DNA of 38,000 nucleotides from Cristatella mucedo (lineage: Eukaryota > Bryozoa > Phylactolaemata > Cristatellidae): assembly GCA_009760855.2 (NCBI GenBank), contig WPIO01000017.1:5184501-5222500 (forward strand), written 5' to 3'. The notes beneath the pieces were generated by a model that was not told the origin of the DNA, did not search any database, and worked only from the letters and a program-made list of their open reading frames with translations. Shown piece by piece: positions 33,659-38,000 of the stretch; the stretch's first letter is position 1, and each line of letters starts with the position of its first letter. Made by a program: the position numbers and the translations under genes.

Positions 33659-33712
33659 TCGCTGCGGCCTCCACCCGGGCCCGATGAGCAGCCCGGGTGG
33701 AGGCCGCAGCGA
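33659..33712. repeat. Perfect 22 bp inverted repeat with 10 nt loop
   Basis: Arms 33659-33680 and 33691-33712 are exact reverse complements (left arm TCGCTGCGGCCTCCACCCGG + GC) around CCGATGAGCA. It lies in the 397 bp kinesin intron between exons d and e and would form a very GC-rich hairpin in the pre-mRNA. Confidence 0.97.
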
Positions 33713-33815
33713 CGAACGCCCGCTCCAGAAGACGACGGCATCATGAAGTATGCAGCTGCTGCTGCAGCCTGGCCGCCGCTAGCTGCATGCGTGCAAGCTG
33801 GCATGGCGGCGGCAC

Positions 33816-34050
33816 CTTCTTGACGCGGGCCTGCAGGTCCTGGACGAACAGCTTGCGCAGATTGTGCAGCGTCTGCAGCTCCTTGGCAACGGTGAGCTCG
33901 AGGCTCTCGAGGTCTTGCCGCGCCTGCTCGCGACGCTCGGCCTGCAGTGACAGCTCGGCCAGCTGCGCCGACTGCTGCCGCTCCTCGCCGCGCAGCCGCT
34001 CGAAGTCGGCCAGCATCCTGTCGTGGCTGAGCGTCAGCTTCTGCTGCGCG
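33816..34050 (-). CDS. Khc: Kinesin-1 heavy chain, exon d (coiled-coil stalk)
   Basis: The acceptor is ggcgttgcag. One C completes the Asp codon from exon c, giving [20 protein letters not shown]. The exon continues through [20 protein letters not shown] and QDLQARVKK, a highly conserved kinesin-1 signature ([16 protein letters not shown]). The donor AAG|gtgccg is weaker than the others but keeps phase 0 into exon e. 235 bp. Between RLRGEERQQ and LELTV the residues are rich in Glu, Gln, Arg and Leu with heptad spacing, as expected for a parallel dimeric coiled coil that also binds light chains upstream. A longer frame that reads through the introns (33741-34730) is an artefact. Confidence 0.95.
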
Positions 34051-34118
34051 CTGCAACGCCGAGAGAGGCGACGTCGACGACAGAACGAGTCAGGCTGGGA
34101 GAACGGGCACCGGGCGAC

Positions 34119-34173
34119 CTGGCAAGCGAACCGAGCAGCCCCGACCGTCGGCGCTGGTCGGTTCGCTTGCCAG
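34119..34173. repeat. 55 bp palindrome in a kinesin intron
   Basis: The outer arms, 34119-34134 and 34158-34173 (CTGGCAAGCGAACCGA and its exact complement), are 16 bp. The inner GCAGCCCCGAC / GTCGGCGCTGG is also largely complementary, so almost the whole 55 bp folds. It lies in the 359 bp intron between exons c and d. Confidence 0.93.
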
Positions 34174-34409
34174 TAGAGGCTGCCGCTGCCACCGCAGATG
34201 AGGACGCCGCCTTCGGGAGCAGCGCTCGACCCGGCACCTGGCCCGGCAGTCCGATGCGGCCATCTGCGCCGCCGACTCGGTCTCGGTCGGGCTCTCTGCC
34301 GTGCCTGTCCTTCCAATCCTTCCCTCCTCCGGGGGGGGGGAGGGGAAGAGGGAGACATCGAATCGGTCAAACCGCCGGCGACTCGGCTCTGCCGCAGGCA
34401 CGAACTCAC

Positions 34410-34578
34410 TCTTTCAGCTCGTCGATGGTCGTCTGCTTCTCGCCGATCTCGGCACGCAGCGAGGCCAGCTGCTTCAGGTGCTCGCGCCGGTGCTGCTCCA
34501 GCTGCTCGTCCAGCGCCCGCTGCAAGTCCGCCGCTGCGTCCGACTCGACGCTGTCTTTCGACGTCGTGTGCAAGTGTC
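34410..34578 (-). CDS. Khc: Kinesin-1 heavy chain, exon c (coiled-coil stalk)
   Basis: The acceptor is gttcctcgcag; two bases complete the Gly codon of exon b. It encodes [20 protein letters not shown], then [35 protein letters not shown], with the last codon split as GA|C. The pattern ALEQQMExHRExHQKQLxxLRxEIxEKQ..IDEL is kinesin-1 heavy chain. The N-terminal third of the exon ([11 protein letters not shown]) is less conserved. The donor is GA|gtgagt. 169 bp, phase 1 in and phase 2 out. Confidence 0.93.
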
Positions 34579-34884
34579 CTGCGAGGAACATGTGAGAGAG
34601 AGCGCAAGCATTCGCGAGCTGCATTGTCTTGCTCCGGTGCCAGCAGCCGAACGCCACGAGCCAGGCAGGGGGCTGCCACGTGCCACTGCCGCCTCCCGGA
34701 GCGGCCGTAGGTCGGCCACCGGATGCTCACACTGATGGGTCACGACAAGCTCGGAAGAGGTCAAAGGTCTTGGTCAAGCGACGTTGCGTCGCGCTGATGA
34801 GGCTGGCACGACAAGCACCTGCCTCGTGGAGGCACTCAAAGGCAGAGGCGAATGCTGCGCTCCACCGCCGCAGCCAATGCTCAC

Positions 34885-35197
34885 CGGCGGCGCGCAGGCG
34901 AGCGCACTCCTCGGTCAGGCTGTCGAGCGAGTCCTCCAGCTGATGCCGCCTGACGTCGGCCTCGCGCATGCTTGCTACCAGACTGGCGACCTTGGCCTCG
35001 TAGGTGTGCGCGTCGAGCTGGGCGGTGGCAAGCTGCGCGTCGAGCTGGTCTCGGCGCTGCGTCAGCTCGCGCTGCGCCAGCTCGAGAGCGTGCGAGCGCT
35101 GGCAGAGCGTCTTCGCCTCCGACTTGAGCTTGGCCACGTACAGGCGTGCCACGGTGAAGTCCTCCTCAATTTTGTCAGCACTGCCCACCGCTGGCTT
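34885..35197 (-). CDS. Khc: Kinesin-1 heavy chain, exon b (coiled-coil stalk)
   Basis: The acceptor is gacgctgcag and the donor is GCCG|gtgagc. It encodes 104 residues beginning KPAVGSADKIEEDFTVARLY and including VAKLKSEAKTLCQRSHALE, EAKVASLVASMREADVRRHQ and LEDSLDSLTEECARLRAAG. EEFTVARLYISKMKSEVKxLxxR and RRHQLEDSxDSLxEExAxLRA are typical of the kinesin-1 stalk. Heptad leucines run throughout. The GC-rich third positions match exons c-f. The first few residues (KPAVGSAD) bridge from the GxIGxVxxxN region of exon a. Confidence 0.94.
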
Positions 35198-35394
35198 CTG
35201 CAGCGTCGCCGAACGGCAGACGGGATAGCGGCAGTGACGAGGAAGCCCGTGACAGTATCGATAGAGCAGCGACGAGGAAGCACGTGCGCGAGCTGCATAG
35301 CTGCGAACAAAGCGGGCTATTTGACAGGTTTTGAGCCTTTGACACCGGAGGTTGTGGGTTTTGAAGTTCTGAGGGCGTTGCGTCACTCGAACCT

Positions 35395-35890
<496 letters not shown>

Positions 35891-36029
35891 CTCTGTCTGT
35901 CTGTCTGTTTGCCTCCGTCTCTGAGCAACACTTGGTTCAGATTTTTGCCGCTACAGGCACTTGTTTTTAACGACCAAGGTCGTAAGCTTAACTGATATCT
36001 ATGCAAGAACTCGTTTACACTTGATACTA

Positions 36030-36456
36030 AAACTCTTCATGCAGGCTTGCCTGCCGTGAACTTCAAAGCTGCCACATTATAACAATTCTCACCGACCTGC
36101 ACTTGCTTCCCATAAAGCAGCGTATGGACTTCAAAATTCTGTCACTAGCTTTTAGGTCCCTTCCTGCTCTTCTTGCTCTGGCCTACCCATCCGAACTACT
36201 TCCCAATCAGGCTAGGCAACGTACCACCTGCACTTCTGACCCAAGACGTTTGGATGTCTCTCTAGTCTACCTCGAATCCTTTGGAGACTGTGCCTGTAGT
36301 TCGTATGCCCCTAAAGCCTAGAACTCCCTCCTGGCTGATGGCACAACATCCATTGACTTAACTGCAATTAAAAGAATGCGAACAACATACGTAAAGTGCC
36401 TGGAAGGACAAGAGTTCCCCTAGGGTGCTATAAAAATATCTTATTTTTATTATAAG
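36030..36456 (+). mobile_element. L2-like LINE remnant, forward strand, with 3' tail
   Basis: Readings QACLPCELQSCHI, LTDLHLLPIKQRMDFKILSLAFRSLPALLALAYPSELL, and FGDCACSSYAPKA follow the order ARLVCRELRSCHITPLLADL, WLPVKQRIDFKVLSLTFRSL, FGDRAFSSYAPKA. A short 3' UTR leads directly to a diverged hairpin tail, AAGTGCCTGGAAGGACAAGA/GTTCCCCTAGGGTGC, and an AT-rich end at 36388-36456. It is 5' truncated, starting near the VQNSAARL position. Confidence 0.85.
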
Positions 36457-37551
36457 CAAGACGAGGTTGAAGAACTAAAAACTATGTGGCTAATAAAAAC
36501 ATAGTACATTTTTATAAGCAGTGCTGCTATGAGGTCTTCTGGAACAACAAGAACAGATCTAAGCAGAGTAAGAGGGAGTCCACAGCCATGGCTGCATGGA
36601 CTCAGCATGCATGAGATGCCGTGACAAATATGGATTGGTGTGTTGTAATTGGGATCTTAAGGGGACTTTAAATGTATCGGTGCAGTTACTTTCGATGAAA
36701 CTTAAAGCGTGAGTTTCCCCGCACTGCCCAGGCAAGCCTGTCCAGCACTGACTCTCACACTTTCAAACGGCGAAAAAATGTAGAAGATGCAGCAAGCTTT
36801 TACACGGAGCTAATAAGTCCACCTGGGTGACCGGCACAGCTTTTGAGTGAGCTGACACTGGTATGCTGTGCATGTGCTGCAGAACAGGCAGATAGCTAGG
36901 TGTTGATCGCTTCAGCATCAAGTGTAGATCCTGATATGTGTGCCACGTTTCAAAACATGAACCCCAAATTTTACACGTTGTTTTACGACATTGCCGATGC
37001 TCTGTAACAGTGCAAACTTCAAACTTCTTTAGGCATCACAGCAGTTTTGCTGTCTTAGCAAGCTTCAAGGACTTCAAAGGTGTGGGTTTGGAACCGATCA
37101 TTCTCTAGCAATTTATTTAACCACTGTTCTCGATCTGCCATTATGCCATTCACGTTTGGGCACCTAAGCTTCTCCATTCACCATCGGTGCTTCCAGAACA
37201 GAATTGTACCACCTAAATTCCCATATGTAATTGGGAGCAGCCACACTTAGTCAAAAAAAGATGGTTCAGACTTAGCATAAGCTATTGGCCTAGTAGTCAG
37301 TAGCTGGAGCTGACGATAGATGGAAGCAGGGCCAGGATCAGAAGGGTCCACCTGTATCCGGGCAATCATGCAATTGGATCCCGATTCCACATACAACCAA
37401 GTGATCAAAAGCTTCCTGTCTTGTGGAGCCCTCAGCACAAAGTCAAACGTCCAGGCCAGTGATGCCATCGGTCAGAAACAGTACCGACACTGGGAGCACA
37501 TGGCCTTCACACCAACAGAGTGCAGCTTGAAAAAAACTCGCAGGAACATAC
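36457..37551. other. Intronic sequence without a recognised feature
   Basis: Remainder of the 2.35 kb kinesin intron between exons a and b. No further exon or transposon recognised. Confidence 0.45.
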
Positions 37552-37707
37552 CGCCATTTCTACGGCTGTGCCGTTCTCGCTGAACACGGCACCGATATCC
37601 CCGAGGTCTCTCACGAGGCCCAGCATCATGTCGACCAGCCTCTTCCTTTGCTGCAGTGTGCTGTCACGCAGCTGCTGGAGCTCGGCCTCGGCCGTGCTCA
37701 AAGCCAT
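37552..37707 (-). CDS. Khc: Kinesin-1 heavy chain, exon a (stalk; first exon in window)
   Basis: The acceptor is tttgaatttgcag and the donor is GCG|gtatgt; 156 bp, exactly 52 codons, phase 0 at both ends. It encodes MALSTAEAELQQLRDSTLQQ, then RKRLVDMMLGLVRDLGDIGA and VFSENG. The core xNxQRKRxxEMMxxLLxDLxEIG is a hallmark of the kinesin-1 stalk. The leading ATG is internal: the motor domain, neck and proximal coils must lie in exons to the right of the window. The gene product is the motor subunit that carries vesicles and organelles toward microtubule plus ends; the segment here is the dimerisation and light-chain/cargo region. Confidence 0.93.
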
Positions 37708-37794
37708 CTGCAAATTCAAAAATCCAAGAAGGAATGACTGCAGCCGAGCCAACAGCGAGCTGCCGACAGAGTTGCGTGTAGCTGATTCAACAGA

Positions 37795-37920
37795 CTTGTT
37801 TTTATTTTGCAGCAGAATGACCACGGCAGCTTTCACCTTGTTTACAATGGGCAATCAAGGATTTCATGCTGCAGGACTCGAATCCACGACCTGGGCAGTG
37901 ACGAGCAAATTACTCACGGG
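37795..37920 (-). mobile_element. Possible tRNA-derived SINE remnant
   Basis: The minus strand reads GTGAGTAATTTGCTCGTCAC, then CCCAGGTCGTGGATTCGAGTCCTGCAGC. The second part is a B-box-like string, analogous to AGGTCGTGGGTTCGATTCCTGC of the SINE at 25908-26094. The A-box region is weak and no tail is clear. Confidence 0.45.
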
Positions 37921-38000
37921 CTGCGACCTGGGTGGGGCCAGAGAACTTGCTTGGCACTGCATGCTATTAAAGTTATGGAGCATTTCCTTTTACAAAGAAG

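Noticed and set aside
33741-34730. 329-codon minus-strand frame through several kinesin exons
   Set aside because: It reads through two introns. Only the parts bounded by AG/GT sites match kinesin-1.

Overview
This is a eukaryotic, almost certainly invertebrate animal, window. It has long introns with canonical GT-AG borders in matching phase, a kinesin-1 heavy chain gene of animal type, many fragments of one L2/CR1-type LINE, tRNA-derived SINEs, solo LTRs and large (TC)n, (TA)n and (ATT)n arrays. The phylum cannot be fixed from the sequence. No bacterial gene organisation, rRNA, CRISPR array or intact tRNA gene was seen.

Two genes converge. Gene 1 (+ strand, 2-774 and 11030-11855) is a two-exon, membrane-anchored protein whose domain resembles the beta-mannosyltransferase (Bmt/GT91, GH130-like) fold. 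Its 10.25 kb intron splits the arginine codon of a DPR motif, and the phase-2 ends rejoin exactly. The intron holds a solo LTR, many LINE copies, a SINE and a 0.57 kb (TC)n array. Gene 2 (- strand, 37707 down to 18440) is the C-terminal half of kinesin-1 heavy chain (Khc/KIF5). Eight exons cover the distal coiled-coil stalk and the IAK regulatory tail, and all seven introns join in compatible phase. The motor domain and proximal stalk lie beyond the right edge.

The 12.5-18.4 kb interval between the two 3' ends holds a TIR DNA element (12807-13705) with a solo LTR nested inside it, a third solo LTR, and about 4 kb with nothing recognisable. The Khc introns hold the best LINE copy (409-codon open RT frame, YADD box, 19866-21095), older copies, SINEs, a (TA)n array at the centre of a palindrome, and several long hairpins.

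The main repeat system is the L2-like LINE. Its 3' end is a roughly 50 nt hairpin followed by (ATT)n. That tail recurs at eleven places, two of them fused to tRNA-like heads, which suggests that SINEs borrow the LINE machinery. The points most worth following are the animal Bmt-like gene, the shared-tail LINE/SINE system, the 5'-to-5' inverted LINE pairs, and the solo LTR family.
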